From positions 16,821 through 80,820 of IMG/VR virus record IMGVR_UViG_3300034139_000007: 64,000 nucleotides of DNA. The stretch is one strand, 5' to 3'. The stretch is from a virus. Below, piece after piece: positions 15,066 through 24,312 of the stretch (positions within the stretch are counted from its first letter, which is position 1; each line of letters begins with the position of its first letter). The notes under the pieces were generated by a model. It saw only the letters and a program-made list of their open reading frames with translations, was not told where the DNA came from and ran no database searches. Made by a program: the position numbers and the translations under genes.

Positions 15066-15267
15066 TGAGGCGGCCCTTGATCTTTTCGAACAGCTTCCAG
15101 ACCTCGTCGGCCCGGTGCTGATTGCTCGTGCCCCAGGCACGCAGGGAGTTGGTCTGGGCGGCCATCAGCATCTCCCGCAGCAGGCTGCGTTCGGTGTTGC
15201 TGATGTCCTCCAGACTATTGACGCAGTAGCTTAGAAACCCGACGGCGACTGTTGGGTCAGCCGACAT
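15055..15267 (-). CDS. Small hypothetical protein between the Rad50- and Mre11-like genes (70 aa)
   Basis: An ATG start overlaps the Mre11-like stop region; its stop overlaps the Rad50-like start. Mostly helical (NTERSLLREMLMAAQTN...ADEVWKLFEKIKGRL). The tight sandwich position suggests a small subunit or regulator of the complex, but no homology is recognised. Confidence 0.7.
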   Translation of the reverse strand: MSADPTVAVGFLSYCVNSLEDISNTERSLLREMLMAAQTNSLRAWGTSNQHRADEVWKLFEKIKGRLNAP

Positions 15268-16243
15268 TCTGGTCGTCCTCGTGCAGACGGTGTTCCTTCA
15301 GGCGGTCTCGCATGGCGGCGTCGACGGCGGGGGCCAGTCCGACCTGCTCGATGGCGCGACCCAGGAGCTGGTCGAAGTCAAAGGCCTCGAACTCAACATC
15401 CAGCGCCATAGCCTCCTCCTCCTGACCATCCCTGATCTGAGTGAGCTGGAGGCAATCAACCTGTACATCGAGACGTTCACCCGGCTGGAGACGGACCCGC
15501 AGATGCTTGTCCTGGAAGGCGTCCAGGTTGGCAAGGACGAAGGCCAGATCTCTGGTGACGTAGAAGCGTTCATCAGCGTCCTGGCTGTGGTCCAGCGGCT
15601 GCATGGAGCCTGTCACCTCGACCGGCAGGCCGTCGATGATCATGTCGCGCTTGTTGTGGTCGTGGCCGGTCACGGCCTGCTTGACGCCCAGCGCCTCCAG
15701 GGTGGCCGCGGGGATGTAGTTGGTGCTCTCGGCCTGTCGTGCATCGACGTCCCAGTGGCCATAGATCACGTCGGCACCACGGACCAGCTCGTCGTGCAGG
15801 ACGATCATCTCACCAGCGGTGTGGACGGGGTGCCATGGCATGAAGACGTGCTGCTCGCTGCCGATCACCAGCATGAACGGCTCGTCGGCGGCGATCATGA
15901 CGGCCTCACCCACGATGGCGGTGAAGATCCTGAAGGCCGTGACCTTCTCGGCATCGCGGCTGGCGTCGTGGTTGCCCCGGTACAGGATGTAGGTGCAATG
16001 AGGATTGGCCTCGACCGCTGCGAGATAGGCCATGGCTGCGCGCCAGATGGTACCGTAGGGCACGATGGCCTCGTCGAACAGGTCGCCGACCTGGACGTGG
16101 TGCGTGACGCCCTCGACGTCCATCAGGTTGGCTTCGAACTCTGCCCACTGCATCGCCTCGCGGTCCCCGCGACGGCCCAGTGAGACCCCGTTCTTCCAGC
16201 GTTTGCCGAGGTGAACGTCACCTAGTTTCTTGATCTTGGTCAT
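15257..16243 (-). CDS. Mre11/SbcD-like metallophosphoesterase (T4 gp47-type nuclease)
   Basis: 328 aa from the ATG at 16243. Calcineurin-like phosphoesterase motifs run in order: KLGDVHLGKR (I), QVGDLFDE (II), YRGNHDASRD (III), YGHWDVDA, TGHDHNK (V). These residues bind two Mn ions. Partner of the Rad50-like ATPase encoded just downstream, together trimming DNA ends for strand exchange. Confidence 0.95.
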   Translation of the reverse strand: MTKIKKLGDVHLGKRWKNGVSLGRRGDREAMQWAEFEANLMDVEGVTHHVQVGDLFDEAIVPYGTIWRAAMAYLAAVEANPHCTYILYRGNHDASRDAEKVTAFRIFTAIVGEAVMIAADEPFMLVIGSEQHVFMPWHPVHTAGEMIVLHDELVRGADVIYGHWDVDARQAESTNYIPAATLEALGVKQAVTGHDHNKRDMIIDGLPVEVTGSMQPLDHSQDADERFYVTRDLAFVLANLDAFQDKHLRVRLQPGERLDVQVDCLQLTQIRDGQEEEAMALDVEFEAFDFDQLLGRAIEQVGLAPAVDAAMRDRLKEHRLHEDDQNVG

Positions 16244-16267
16244 GGTCCTGCCCTTGGTCGGTAGAAA

Positions 16268-16291
16268 GGCCGGTCCGTCGCCGGACCGGCC
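16268..16291 (-). terminator. Rho-independent terminator after the ASCH-like gene
   Basis: GGCCGGTCCG and CGGACCGGCC form a perfect 10-bp stem; in the - direction it is followed by TTTCT. It ends the transcript carrying the polymerase and nuclease genes and separates it from the Mre11/Rad50-like set. Confidence 0.82.
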
Positions 16292-16299
16292 CATGGTTG

Positions 16300-16758
16300 T
16301 TAAACCAGCTTCAGATACAGCACGGTGATGATCGACCGTGCATCGAAGTCGCCGCCGTAGTGGCGCTTCAGGTCGTCATGAAGCAGCTCGGCGGCGACGG
16401 GGCCATGCTGGCCGTACTCGTGGTTGTCGGCGGCCAGAGCCTTCATGCGATCCCAGGTGCCGCTGTGGATGCTGACCACCTCGGCCTCGACGACCTCGTA
16501 TTCAGCATCCTCGGTCTTGGCCAGCTTGACCGTGTCGCCGATCTCGACGCGCTCGGCCCACTTCTTGCCGACGCGGAAGGTGTTGAACACGTCGCCCTTC
16601 TTCTTGCGGGGCTGGGGCGGGTTGGTGAACAGCATGACGCCGTCCTTCACGCCGCGCTCGGCCTTCTTGGCCGGTGCGGGGGTCTCGACCTTGGGCTCGG
16701 GGCCAGGGTCACCGACGGTCTTGTCGATCACGGGGGTCTTGGCGTTGGAGTTAGGCAT
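16300..16758 (-). CDS. Hypothetical protein, ASCH/PUA-like C-terminal domain (152 aa)
   Basis: Start at the ATG at 16758, overlapping the exonuclease stop. The N-terminal ~50 aa are Pro/Lys-rich and disordered. The rest (FRVGKKWAERVEIGDTVKLAKTE...YEVVEAEVVSIHSG) has the W-x-R-x-GD and VEVxxI pattern of small ASCH-type RNA/nucleotide-binding folds. The match is by pattern only. It is the last gene before a strong terminator. Confidence 0.6.
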   Translation of the reverse strand: MPNSNAKTPVIDKTVGDPGPEPKVETPAPAKKAERGVKDGVMLFTNPPQPRKKKGDVFNTFRVGKKWAERVEIGDTVKLAKTEDAEYEVVEAEVVSIHSGTWDRMKALAADNHEYGQHGPVAAELLHDDLKRHYGGDFDARSIITVLYLKLV

Positions 16759-17338
16759 CGGGGTCTTCCTTCTTGGGCTCAACGGCGAACTTCGCCTTCG
16801 CGGTCAGGGCGACCGCAATCTGGTGTAACGTATCATCAAGCGCATGGTGCTCGCGACCGACGAATGGAACCTGCTTATCAAAGGCGGGAGCTGATGGGTC
16901 CATCCGCATCCCCCTGATAAAGCTCTGCATATCGATGCAGTCCCGGAAGAAGAACGGGTTGTCGACACCGGCGTCCTTGAAGCAGCTCTCGATGAACGGC
17001 CACTCGAAGCTGATCGGCTTGGCCCACAGGCGGGGCTGCTCCAGCGCACCCGTCACGCGGCGCACCCACTGCTGGTAGCGATACATGCCCTCGCCCAGGC
17101 TGACAGGGTCCTCGGTGGCCAGCCGGAAGGTCTCCGGGTCCTGCTTGTGCCACCAACCGCGCGTGTCCTCGCACCAGCTGCGCCAGGGTGGCATCTCCAT
17201 GGTGACGTAGAAGGTGTCGGGGCAGACGGTGCCCTCGGCGTAGTTGAACGCCACGCCGGCCAGGGAGAGCATGGCGTTGCGGTCGGGTCGGGTGCCGGTC
17301 GTCTCGATGTCCGACATGATGTCGTAGAATGCAGTCAT
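16751..17338 (-). CDS. DnaQ-like 3'-5' exonuclease (DEDD family)
   Basis: 195 aa; ATG overlaps the preceding TGA. Exo I is DIMSDIETTGTRPD (Asp and Glu ligands), Exo II lies in WAKPISFEWPFIES, Exo III is HHALDDTLHQ, a His-x4-Asp pattern of the DEDDh type. It degrades single strands from the 3' end and may act in proofreading, RNA primer or DNA turnover. The polymerase encoded nearby has its own exonuclease-like N-terminus, so this may be a separate repair or salvage enzyme. Confidence 0.88.
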   Translation of the reverse strand: MTAFYDIMSDIETTGTRPDRNAMLSLAGVAFNYAEGTVCPDTFYVTMEMPPWRSWCEDTRGWWHKQDPETFRLATEDPVSLGEGMYRYQQWVRRVTGALEQPRLWAKPISFEWPFIESCFKDAGVDNPFFFRDCIDMQSFIRGMRMDPSAPAFDKQVPFVGREHHALDDTLHQIAVALTAKAKFAVEPKKEDPDA

Positions 17339-17790
17339 GGAACCCACTGGCTGTTGGCCCGACGCAGGAAGTCGAGCGCGAGAGATGAGGCCCCGTCAGT
17401 CTGGGCCTGCTGGACCAGCGCGTAGGGGAAGCGGAACCACTCGTCGGTCGACAGGTGGTGGTAGTAGACCCAGTAGCCGCCACCCGCCGAGACGGTCTGG
17501 CTGGCGGCTGACTTCTGCCCCGGCTTCAGGAGCTTGAAATCGAACCGGTCGTGGGTCGCGGTAGAGGACTTCACTTCGGCCAAGAACATCACGCCGTCAA
17601 GTACTACTAGACGATCTGCGGGCTGGGCCTTGATGTTCACGAAGCCGCCCTTCCCGACACGCCCCTGGTTCATGCCTGTCGCCTCGGAGGCGTCAGTGAA
17701 GGCATGGACGTAGGCTCGCTTGCCGAGCAGGGCGAAGTGCTGGTCGAAGATCCGTTCCGACGGCTTGCCGGTGTTCTTAGAACTCGACAT
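17335..17790 (-). CDS. PD-(D/E)xK nuclease, RecU/Holliday-junction-resolvase-like
   Basis: 151 aa from the ATG at 17790. Core motif: PADRLVVLDGVMFLAEVKSS, where Asp and the E-x-K form the metal site, preceded by a basic GRVGKGGFVN region and followed by LKPGQKSAA and GGGYWVYYHH. This is the arrangement of RecU-like junction resolvases and related phage nucleases. Likely resolves branched DNA before packaging; exact specificity is inferred. Confidence 0.75.
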   Translation of the reverse strand: MSSSKNTGKPSERIFDQHFALLGKRAYVHAFTDASEATGMNQGRVGKGGFVNIKAQPADRLVVLDGVMFLAEVKSSTATHDRFDFKLLKPGQKSAASQTVSAGGGYWVYYHHLSTDEWFRFPYALVQQAQTDGASSLALDFLRRANSQWVP

Positions 17791-18079
17791 CTGGCATCCC
17801 CGTCGCAAGAAACGCACCCGGCTTCAGGCTGATGACCTGGGCGGTGGGCTGGGGCACGACACGGACGATGGTCCACGCCTTGTCCCAGTGCATCCCGGCC
17901 TCCTCGGTGGTCTCCAGGAAGGCCTTGGGGTACTTGCCCGGTTCGAGGAACTCGACCCGCATCTCTGCGGGCTCGTTCTTCTCTCCGTCCCAGCGCCACA
18001 GGATGCCGTAGCAGAAGTCCTGGCCCCTCTTCGCAGCGTCGGCCTTGATGCCCTCGATATGGTCAGCGATGGTGGTCAT
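17777..18079 (-). CDS. Hypothetical protein (100 aa)
   Basis: Starts by overlapping the DNA polymerase stop (ATGA) and overlaps the nuclease start. Beta-rich centre (FCYGILWRWDGEKNEPAEMRVEFLEPGKYP). No family recognised; tight coupling to the polymerase suggests a replication-related role. Confidence 0.7.
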   Translation of the reverse strand: MTTIADHIEGIKADAAKRGQDFCYGILWRWDGEKNEPAEMRVEFLEPGKYPKAFLETTEEAGMHWDKAWTIVRVVPQPTAQVISLKPGAFLATGMPDVEF

Positions 18080-20835
18080 GCGGCCTGCCTCTGGTGCATC
18101 AGGAAGTCGACGACCTGACGGGTCTGGTCGTCATTCAGACGTCCGCCCCAGACGCTCTCGGGCAGGAAGTCCAGCTTGGGTGCTTCGAACAGCTCGATCT
18201 GGCCGATCTGACCAGCCAGAGGGTTGTCAGGGTTCCAGGGTTCGAACGTCAGGCCGACCGCCGGGGTGGCGTCCAGCTTGAGGGTCGGGAAGATGTCGTT
18301 GTGGGACATCATGACCTGGCGGGCCAGGGTGATGAACTCGGCGACCAGGTCCTTGTGGACCGACCAGACCTTCTCATCGTGCACCGGGATCTTGAAGTTA
18401 GCCTCCCGCTTCGTCCAGCCCATCTCCTTGATGATGGCCTTCAGCCGCAGGATCGACCGCTTGATGACGAAGGCGTTCGTGCCCTGCACCATGGCGTTCA
18501 CAGCCTGGTTCTTCGCCCGCTTGTTGATGCGACGGGCGATCTCGTGGACGATGGGGCGCAGCTCGACGACGTCGGGCCACTTGGCCTTGAAGACCTGCAT
18601 CCACTCTTCCGTGGCCTCGTAGCGGAACCGGCGGTGGCCGTCCGGCAGCTCGACATAGCCGTAGATCTCGGCGTGCTGGATGGTGTCCATGCGCCACTGC
18701 TCCGCACCCCAGAAGCGGTTCCGATAGAACTCGGTCGCCTCCCCGGTGCGCTGCAGACCCCAGCCCATGCGCTGCCCGACAGTGGTCAGGAAGCCCGAGT
18801 ACCAGTAGTTGAAGTTCGCGCCCTTGCCGATCTCGGTCCGCCAGTACTTGGCGGCCTTGGCACCGGTCATGCTCTCGCCCTTCAGGTTGGTGAACATCCG
18901 GTCCCGCTCGTAGGGCTTGCAGCCGTACTCCTTCATGAAGTCGTCGGGGTTCTGGTAGTTCTTCAGGGTCTTGAAGATCTCCTCCGTCATCCATGGAAGT
19001 TCGGCCCGGAAGATGTCCGCCGCCGCACCCAGGTGCATATCCTGGTGGGGCAGCTGACCGAAGGCCCGGTGGAACTCCTCGTCCTTGGACAGCTCGCCGA
19101 TGATGACCAGCTCGAAGGCCGACCAATCGAGCGAGACCAGGATGTGGTCGTCATAGTCCGGCAGGAAGAAGCCCCGGACGTAGGTGCTCTCGCCACGCTT
19201 GGCCAGCTGCATCAGGTTCGGGGTGGAGCCAGCCAGACGGCGGGTGTTCAGCAGGCAGTTGACGGTCGGGTACATCCGATCCGTCTCCGGGTCGGTCAGC
19301 ATCGTGTAAGGCGTCAGGTACAGCTTCATGCGCTGCTCGACGCCGGCCATGGCCGTCATGATCTCGATGACCTTGAGCTTGGCCTCGGCGTTGTCGACCT
19401 GGGACTGCTTGATCCAGTCCTGGATCTTGCCTCGGGCCTCGCCGTCCGACTGGATCGCGCCCTTGTCGAACATCATCTTGGCGCGCATCAGGTCGTACAG
19501 CAGGACCCGCACCGGCATGTAGTGGGTGATCGACAGCTCCGGCTTGGCCTTGCCCTTCAGCTCGAAGCCACGGGCCTCCAGGTGCCAGGCGTTGCCGACC
19601 GGCGAGGAGACCTGCATGCACTGCGTCAGGTCGTCGTCGCTGTCGGGCATGTTGGCCCAATCGGACCACTTTTTGCGGTACTTGTGGTAGCCGCAGGCGG
19701 CGTCCGGCTTCTCGGGATTGAAGTACCAGTCCTGCCGCTTGGCCAGCTCGCGCTCCGGGCCATCGGCAGAGGGCAGTAGGGCACGGATGGCGGGCTTCAG
19801 GTCACGCAGCAGCTTGGCGAACTCGATGCGCTCCAGCGCGCGGCGCTCGTCGATGGCGGGCTTGTTGACCCGCATGCCGTCGGTCCAGATCTCCGAGAAG
19901 ACGTGGACCATAGGGTTCTCTTGCTCGAAGAAAGTCCCCAGCGCGTTCGGGCTGTTGCGGGCCAGCTCCTGCATCAGCACATGGAACAGGGGGATCACCC
20001 AGTAGGCGTCCTCCGCACCGTAGTCCGACACCTCGTCGCCGGACAGCATGCCCATGTGGGCGTTACCATCCATGGTCTCCTCGAAGGTCGACATGTCGTA
20101 GCCGAAGAACTTCTTCACCAGCTTCTTCAGGCCGTGGCCGTAGGCCATGTCATAGACGTAGCCGTTGTAGGAGCCGTCGCTGTCGGCGGTCTTGGACGTG
20201 ATCTTGCCGATGATTTCGTCGACCTTGCGGCTGAACCGACGGTCCTGCTCGTCCTCGTCGTCGGGGACCAGGTCCTGGGGCGTCGTCTCCAGCGCGGCCA
20301 TCATCAGCGGGTGGACGTGGCGCTGCAGCTCGCCCAGCGGGGCCTTCCAGAACTCGTTCTTGTCGTAGTTGTCGTCACCGAAGGCCGACACCGACATCTG
20401 CATGGTGCAGACGATGTTGTTCAGAGGGTAGTCGAAGCAGGAGGCGAAAGCCGTCAGCTCGTAGGTGGCGTTGTGAGCGACCCACAGCACGCCCTCGGGC
20501 TTGGCGTCGAGGATCGGCTGGACGTCGGCCCAGGTCAGGCGGTTGGCGACGTCGGAGTGGCCCAGGTTGAAGTACCAGGCTACGTCGTGGCCCTCGGGGT
20601 AGAGCGAGAAGCCGGTCATCACGGTGCGACGCATGTCGAACACCAGCTTCTTGTTCTTAGCCTTGTGGCGGGTCTCCTCGTTGACCTTCATGAAGGCGTT
20701 GAGGCCGTCGTGCCGGGCGTCGTCCTGCGTCTCGCAGTCGATGCCGAGCAGGGTGGTGCAGGCCTGGATGGCGGCCAGCACGCGGGGCAACTCGGTCTGG
20801 AAGTTGCGACGGTCGATCAGGGTGGTGCGGATCAC
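18076..20835 (-). CDS. polA: Family A DNA polymerase with 3'-5' exonuclease domain
   Basis: 919 aa from a GTG (GTGA overlap). N-terminal DnaQ-like region: LLGIDCETQDD (Exo I), then LWVAHNATYELTAFAS (Exo II-like). Polymerase motif A is VSLDWSAFELVIIGEL (Asp, Glu), motif B region EIGKGANFNYWYSG, motif C KIPVHDEKVW (His-Asp-Glu). It has a ~140-aa insertion between exonuclease and palm compared with T7 polymerase. It is the replicative polymerase; primase-helicase, ligase and 5'-3' exonuclease are all encoded in the window. Confidence 0.95.
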   Translation of the reverse strand: MIRTTLIDRRNFQTELPRVLAAIQACTTLLGIDCETQDDARHDGLNAFMKVNEETRHKAKNKKLVFDMRRTVMTGFSLYPEGHDVAWYFNLGHSDVANRLTWADVQPILDAKPEGVLWVAHNATYELTAFASCFDYPLNNIVCTMQMSVSAFGDDNYDKNEFWKAPLGELQRHVHPLMMAALETTPQDLVPDDEDEQDRRFSRKVDEIIGKITSKTADSDGSYNGYVYDMAYGHGLKKLVKKFFGYDMSTFEETMDGNAHMGMLSGDEVSDYGAEDAYWVIPLFHVLMQELARNSPNALGTFFEQENPMVHVFSEIWTDGMRVNKPAIDERRALERIEFAKLLRDLKPAIRALLPSADGPERELAKRQDWYFNPEKPDAACGYHKYRKKWSDWANMPDSDDDLTQCMQVSSPVGNAWHLEARGFELKGKAKPELSITHYMPVRVLLYDLMRAKMMFDKGAIQSDGEARGKIQDWIKQSQVDNAEAKLKVIEIMTAMAGVEQRMKLYLTPYTMLTDPETDRMYPTVNCLLNTRRLAGSTPNLMQLAKRGESTYVRGFFLPDYDDHILVSLDWSAFELVIIGELSKDEEFHRAFGQLPHQDMHLGAAADIFRAELPWMTEEIFKTLKNYQNPDDFMKEYGCKPYERDRMFTNLKGESMTGAKAAKYWRTEIGKGANFNYWYSGFLTTVGQRMGWGLQRTGEATEFYRNRFWGAEQWRMDTIQHAEIYGYVELPDGHRRFRYEATEEWMQVFKAKWPDVVELRPIVHEIARRINKRAKNQAVNAMVQGTNAFVIKRSILRLKAIIKEMGWTKREANFKIPVHDEKVWSVHKDLVAEFITLARQVMMSHNDIFPTLKLDATPAVGLTFEPWNPDNPLAGQIGQIELFEAPKLDFLPESVWGGRLNDDQTRQVVDFLMHQRQAA

Positions 20836-21101
20836 TTGGTCTGTGCCTTCTTGGCTGCGGCGATGGCCCGGTTCAGGTTGGCCAGCTTGCGGTCATCACC
20901 CCGCATGCGCTTCCTCGCCTTGTTGCGCTCGATCTCGATGCGGAGGGACGACATGCCCGGCTCGATGGGCATGGTGACGCCGCGGATCGTCTGGTAGCGG
21001 ACCTCGTCTGGCTGGCCCGCCACCTTCAAGAAGTCCTCGTCAGGGTGGCGCTGGTAGATCCCGTCGCGGTCGAAGCCAGGGATGAGGCGGTAATCAGTCA
21101 C
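20832..21101 (-). CDS. Small basic hypothetical protein (89 aa)
   Basis: GTG start at 21101 overlapping the 5'-3' exonuclease stop. The C-terminal third is strongly basic and helical (IEIERNKARKRMRGDDRKLANLNRAIAAAKKA), suggesting nucleic-acid binding. It sits between exonuclease and polymerase genes with 4-bp overlaps on both sides. Confidence 0.7.
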   Translation of the reverse strand: MTDYRLIPGFDRDGIYQRHPDEDFLKVAGQPDEVRYQTIRGVTMPIEPGMSSLRIEIERNKARKRMRGDDRKLANLNRAIAAAKKAQTK

Positions 21102-21892
21102 AGCATATACTCCGAGCAAAGGCGGTAGAGCGTGGCTTCGTCGCGCACGCCCTGTTTCAGGTGGGTGTTGATCACGTCCTGACCGACCGGCAGAGGGTCG
21201 ATGATCCGACGCATGACGGCCAGCTCGTCGATGTTCTCCTGCTCCTTGAGCCAGTTGCAGGAGCCAGGCCGGATGCCGATGGCCAGCGCGCGGGGGACTT
21301 CATCGTCCGTCAGCGGGCGGCGATTGTCCAGCAGGTCCGTGATGAGGGCGCGCAGGCCTTCCTTGTCGCACTCGTCCCAGCCGCCCTTACCGAAGCCCTT
21401 GAGGCCGGGGAGGGTGTCAGAGGGGTCGCCGACCGTGGTCTTGTACAGGCGGATGTCGGACGCTGGCATCTTCGGATCGTAGGTGCAGGTCACGCGGGGC
21501 GACAGCGCGCACAGCGCAGCAATGTCAGCATCCCGGCATACGATCTCGATGGGCAGGTTGGTGGTGGCCAGGAAGTGCTCGGTCAGGGCAGCGATCACGT
21601 CGTCGCCCTCGAACCCCGGCACGCGGATCTGCCACGAGCCGGTAAAGGCCATCAGCTCGCGCACGAAGTTCAGGTCGCGGATGACGGTGCCCTTCGGCTT
21701 CTTGCGGGTCTTGTAGGCGGGGAACAGGGCACGCCTGGCCTTGTTCGCGCCCTCGCCGTCCCAGACCCAGATGCGCAGGTCGTAGGGGTTGGCCGTCTGG
21801 TTCAGGCATCCCATCAGGAAGTCGCGCAGCTTCGTCGTCTCCAGCTGCACGCGCAGGTAGGACAGGCTGTCGTAGAGGACGATCTTTTTCAT
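21098..21892 (-). CDS. 5'-3' exonuclease / flap endonuclease
   Basis: 264 aa, ATG with upstream GGAG. FEN-family signatures: RALFPAYKTRKKPKG (helical-arch region), FEGDDVIAALTEH (EADD-type acidic motif), CRDADIAALCAL (second acidic cluster), VGDPSDTLPGLKGFGKGG (GDxSDNxPG plus helix-hairpin-helix). It removes RNA primers and flaps, complementing a polymerase that lacks such a domain. First gene after a terminator, so it heads the polymerase operon. Confidence 0.93.
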   Translation of the reverse strand: MKKIVLYDSLSYLRVQLETTKLRDFLMGCLNQTANPYDLRIWVWDGEGANKARRALFPAYKTRKKPKGTVIRDLNFVRELMAFTGSWQIRVPGFEGDDVIAALTEHFLATTNLPIEIVCRDADIAALCALSPRVTCTYDPKMPASDIRLYKTTVGDPSDTLPGLKGFGKGGWDECDKEGLRALITDLLDNRRPLTDDEVPRALAIGIRPGSCNWLKEQENIDELAVMRRIIDPLPVGQDVINTHLKQGVRDEATLYRLCSEYML

Positions 21893-21912
21893 GGGGTCTC
21901 CAAACGAAGAAA

Positions 21913-21936
21913 GGGCGGCGGCCTAAACCGCCGCCC
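21913..21936 (-). terminator. Rho-independent terminator after the ssDNA-binding candidate
   Basis: GGGCGGCGG and CCGCCGCCC pair over a 6-nt loop; on the - strand TTTCTTCG follows. It separates the 263-aa gene from the exonuclease/polymerase operon. Confidence 0.85.
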
Positions 21937-21960
21937 CTCCGAGCTTCAGTTGAACAGGGC

Positions 21961-22752
21961 TTAGCCCGGCTCGTGGTCACGCTCGTCCGTGGCACCGGCG
22001 ACCGCCAGGAAGTCGACGAAGTCGGCCTTCCCGTAGGTGTTGCCGCCACCTTCAGCCGTCTTGTGGACCAGCTTGCCGCGCAGCGTCAGATCGTGGGGGA
22101 TCTGACCCGCAGCGCGCAGGTCGTCATACGGCTTGATGAACGAAGCGAACTCCTTGAAGTTCGTGATCGAGAGCGTCAGGCCCAGCGTCTGGCCGGTCTT
22201 GACCAGGGCCTTGCCCTTGTTCTCGCCCTTCTCGGCGATGACGTCTTCACCCACCAGCGTGAACGGAATGTCCGCCGAAGCGTAGTCCCCACGGCAGCGG
22301 CTGTCGGCCTGCATCGCCTCGGCCACGCAAGCGGCCCAGGACTTCTTGGTCCGGCTTTCGGTCTGACGGTCGAACGACCGCAGATACTTGGCCGGGGTGG
22401 AACCCCAACGAAGACCGAAGAAGGGGACCACGTCGGAGAGCTTGAACTCCACCGTGATTTCTTCCAGGGCGTTCTTGGTGTCGGTGCCGATCAGGAAGCC
22501 GGTCTTGTCGACCTTCAGATAGGCGTCGACGCGCATGCCGCCCTGGGACAGCAGCTCACCCAGCGTAACGGGGCGACCGGCAGCGACCGCACCCGGTTGG
22601 GCCGGCGGCTGATAGGCACCGCCGACGGCGGGGGGAGTGGGGTCCTGAGTGGGGGGAGCACCAGCTGCGGCAGCGCCGCCGGAAGCCGCGGCTGCACGAG
22701 CGTTGGCGATTTGCTGGTTGATGGCGTCGAGGGGATTGGCTGCATCAGTCAT
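21961..22752 (-). CDS. Candidate ssDNA-binding / replication accessory protein (263 aa)
   Basis: The N-terminal ~60 aa are a low-complexity Ala/Pro/Gly tail (ASGGAAAAGAPPTQDPTPP). The remaining ~200 aa form a compact beta-rich domain (ITVEFKLSDVVPFFGLRWG; LTLSITNFKEFASFI; LTLRGKLVHKT). It forms its own transcription unit, with motif A upstream and a terminator downstream, next to helicase and polymerase. That expression pattern suits an abundant DNA-binding protein, but no sequence motif proves it. Confidence 0.55.
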   Translation of the reverse strand: MTDAANPLDAINQQIANARAAAASGGAAAAGAPPTQDPTPPAVGGAYQPPAQPGAVAAGRPVTLGELLSQGGMRVDAYLKVDKTGFLIGTDTKNALEEITVEFKLSDVVPFFGLRWGSTPAKYLRSFDRQTESRTKKSWAACVAEAMQADSRCRGDYASADIPFTLVGEDVIAEKGENKGKALVKTGQTLGLTLSITNFKEFASFIKPYDDLRAAGQIPHDLTLRGKLVHKTAEGGGNTYGKADFVDFLAVAGATDERDHEPG

Positions 22753-22848
22753 TTGTAGTCTCTGTTTTTGAAAAGTACGCCGCCGGATTGGTCGGCGCAG
22801 AGGACTTGAACACTAGTTCCGGCGACGCCTCAAGCCGCCGAAATGGAA

Positions 22849-22861
22849 TGTCTACTAGATA
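22849..22861. promoter_or_regulatory. Motif A dyad operator, copy 4
   Basis: TGTCTACTAGATA, overlapping the stop codon of the SF2 helicase and ~100 bp upstream of the 263-aa gene. It probably marks the promoter of that single-gene unit. Confidence 0.62.
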
Positions 22862-24309
22862 GTAGAACTTTGTTCGTGCATCTGCTGATAATGGTTGAAC
22901 CGCAGCACCTCGCGGGTCGGATCGACCCTCCAGGCGTCCAGAGACTTGGTCTCCAGGATCTGCATGAACCGTGGGTCCAGGCTTTCGTAGTAGGCAAGTG
23001 TTGTAATGCGCAGGGGTGTCTGGCGCTTCTCCCTCACCGTCCGGCGGTAGCCTTGGATGAAGTCGCTGTCCATGTAACCGAGGGAGACGTTGATGACGTG
23101 GTCCACCTCGATGCGCTTCGGACCCCAGTACTGCCAGTTGAAGCCGACCGAGGCCACACCGGGTGTGGCGATGACCGCGTCCAGCTCACCGGCGCGGAAC
23201 GCCTCGTCGACCCGGTTCTTCTGGGCACGAGACATCGACCCGTTCATCAGCGCCGCCCGCAGGCCACTCTCGCGAGCCACCTCCAGGATCTGACGCTGCT
23301 GGGGGATCAGGGCAGCGAACATGATCAGAGGCTTGCCGGTGCGGACGTGGTCCTCGAAGTGGATCTTCAGGGCCTCGACCTTACCAGGCAGCTTGTTCGG
23401 CATGATGTCGACCGGCGGCAGGCCCAGCTTGTGGTCCAGGTCGCGCAGGTCGGGGAAGGCGTTCGGATGCTCCATCAGCTGACGGGCACGGATCATGGCC
23501 GGGCCGGGCTGACTGCCGTCCACGAAGAAGTCCTCCAGCTCCAAGAAGGCATCCTTGCGCAGCTGCTCAAACATCTTCAACTGGGCCGGGTGCATCGACA
23601 CCCACTGAACCTCGGGGATCACGGCCTGCTTGCCGAAGATCTGCTCGAAGGTATAGCGGATGCCGTGGGTGCCGAAGATCGACGACAGCTTCTCGTGACC
23701 GGACCAGAAGATCGGGCGGCCATAGTCGTCCAGCTGGGCGTGCTCCGACAGGAACGACAGCTCGTAACCGAACGGGTAGTAGCGGGGCTCGATGGCGGCG
23801 ATGGCCGAGTACCCGGTGTCCAGCCTGCCATTGATCATGGTGCCGGTCATCATGACCATCTCGTCCATGTACTTGGCCATCTCCAGGAACACCTCGGTGC
23901 GGGCGCTCTCCGGCCCACCGAAGCACATGTGATGCTCGTCGGTGTCGAGGGCGCGGACGCCCTGCTCCCAGATGCCCTGGTAGGTGGTTTTCAGGCGGTC
24001 CGGGCCGAGCATGAAGATCTGCGCACCCTTGGTCATCTCCTTCTGGATCTTGGCCGCGGAGCCATCCAGCACGGCGATGGCCGACCGGGGCAGGCCGGTC
24101 CAGCGTATCACTTCCTGGATGTTCTTCTCGATCAGGGCCAGGGGCTGGACCCAGGCGGTCTTGATGCCGTCGGCCACACGTCGGCCCATGTTCACGCACA
24201 CCGGCGGCGTCTTGCCGGTGCCGGGGTCGGACAGGTCCATGCACTTCTTCTGCTGCATGTAGAAGGCCAGGCGGGGCACCTGGTCATCGTCTCTGAGGCG
24301 TAGGGTCAT
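22855..24309 (-). CDS. SF2 DNA helicase (DExH, SNF2/UvsW-like)
   Basis: 484 aa. Motif I DPGTGKTPP, motif Ia VQPLALI, motif II DTDEHHM (DExH), motif III MMTGTMINGR, second RecA-like domain with LIMFAALIPQQRQI, motif V ATPGVASVGFNWQ and motif VI QGYRRTVRE. Probably remodels replication forks or recombination intermediates. Its stop codon lies inside motif A copy 4. Confidence 0.92.
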   Translation of the reverse strand: MTLRLRDDDQVPRLAFYMQQKKCMDLSDPGTGKTPPVCVNMGRRVADGIKTAWVQPLALIEKNIQEVIRWTGLPRSAIAVLDGSAAKIQKEMTKGAQIFMLGPDRLKTTYQGIWEQGVRALDTDEHHMCFGGPESARTEVFLEMAKYMDEMVMMTGTMINGRLDTGYSAIAAIEPRYYPFGYELSFLSEHAQLDDYGRPIFWSGHEKLSSIFGTHGIRYTFEQIFGKQAVIPEVQWVSMHPAQLKMFEQLRKDAFLELEDFFVDGSQPGPAMIRARQLMEHPNAFPDLRDLDHKLGLPPVDIMPNKLPGKVEALKIHFEDHVRTGKPLIMFAALIPQQRQILEVARESGLRAALMNGSMSRAQKNRVDEAFRAGELDAVIATPGVASVGFNWQYWGPKRIEVDHVINVSLGYMDSDFIQGYRRTVREKRQTPLRITTLAYYESLDPRFMQILETKSLDAWRVDPTREVLRFNHYQQMHEQSSTI

Positions 24310-24312
24310 AGG

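Noticed and set aside
17601-17615. TACTACTAGACGA inside the nuclease gene as a motif A copy
   Set aside because: Only the centre resembles the motif; it is intragenic and not symmetric.
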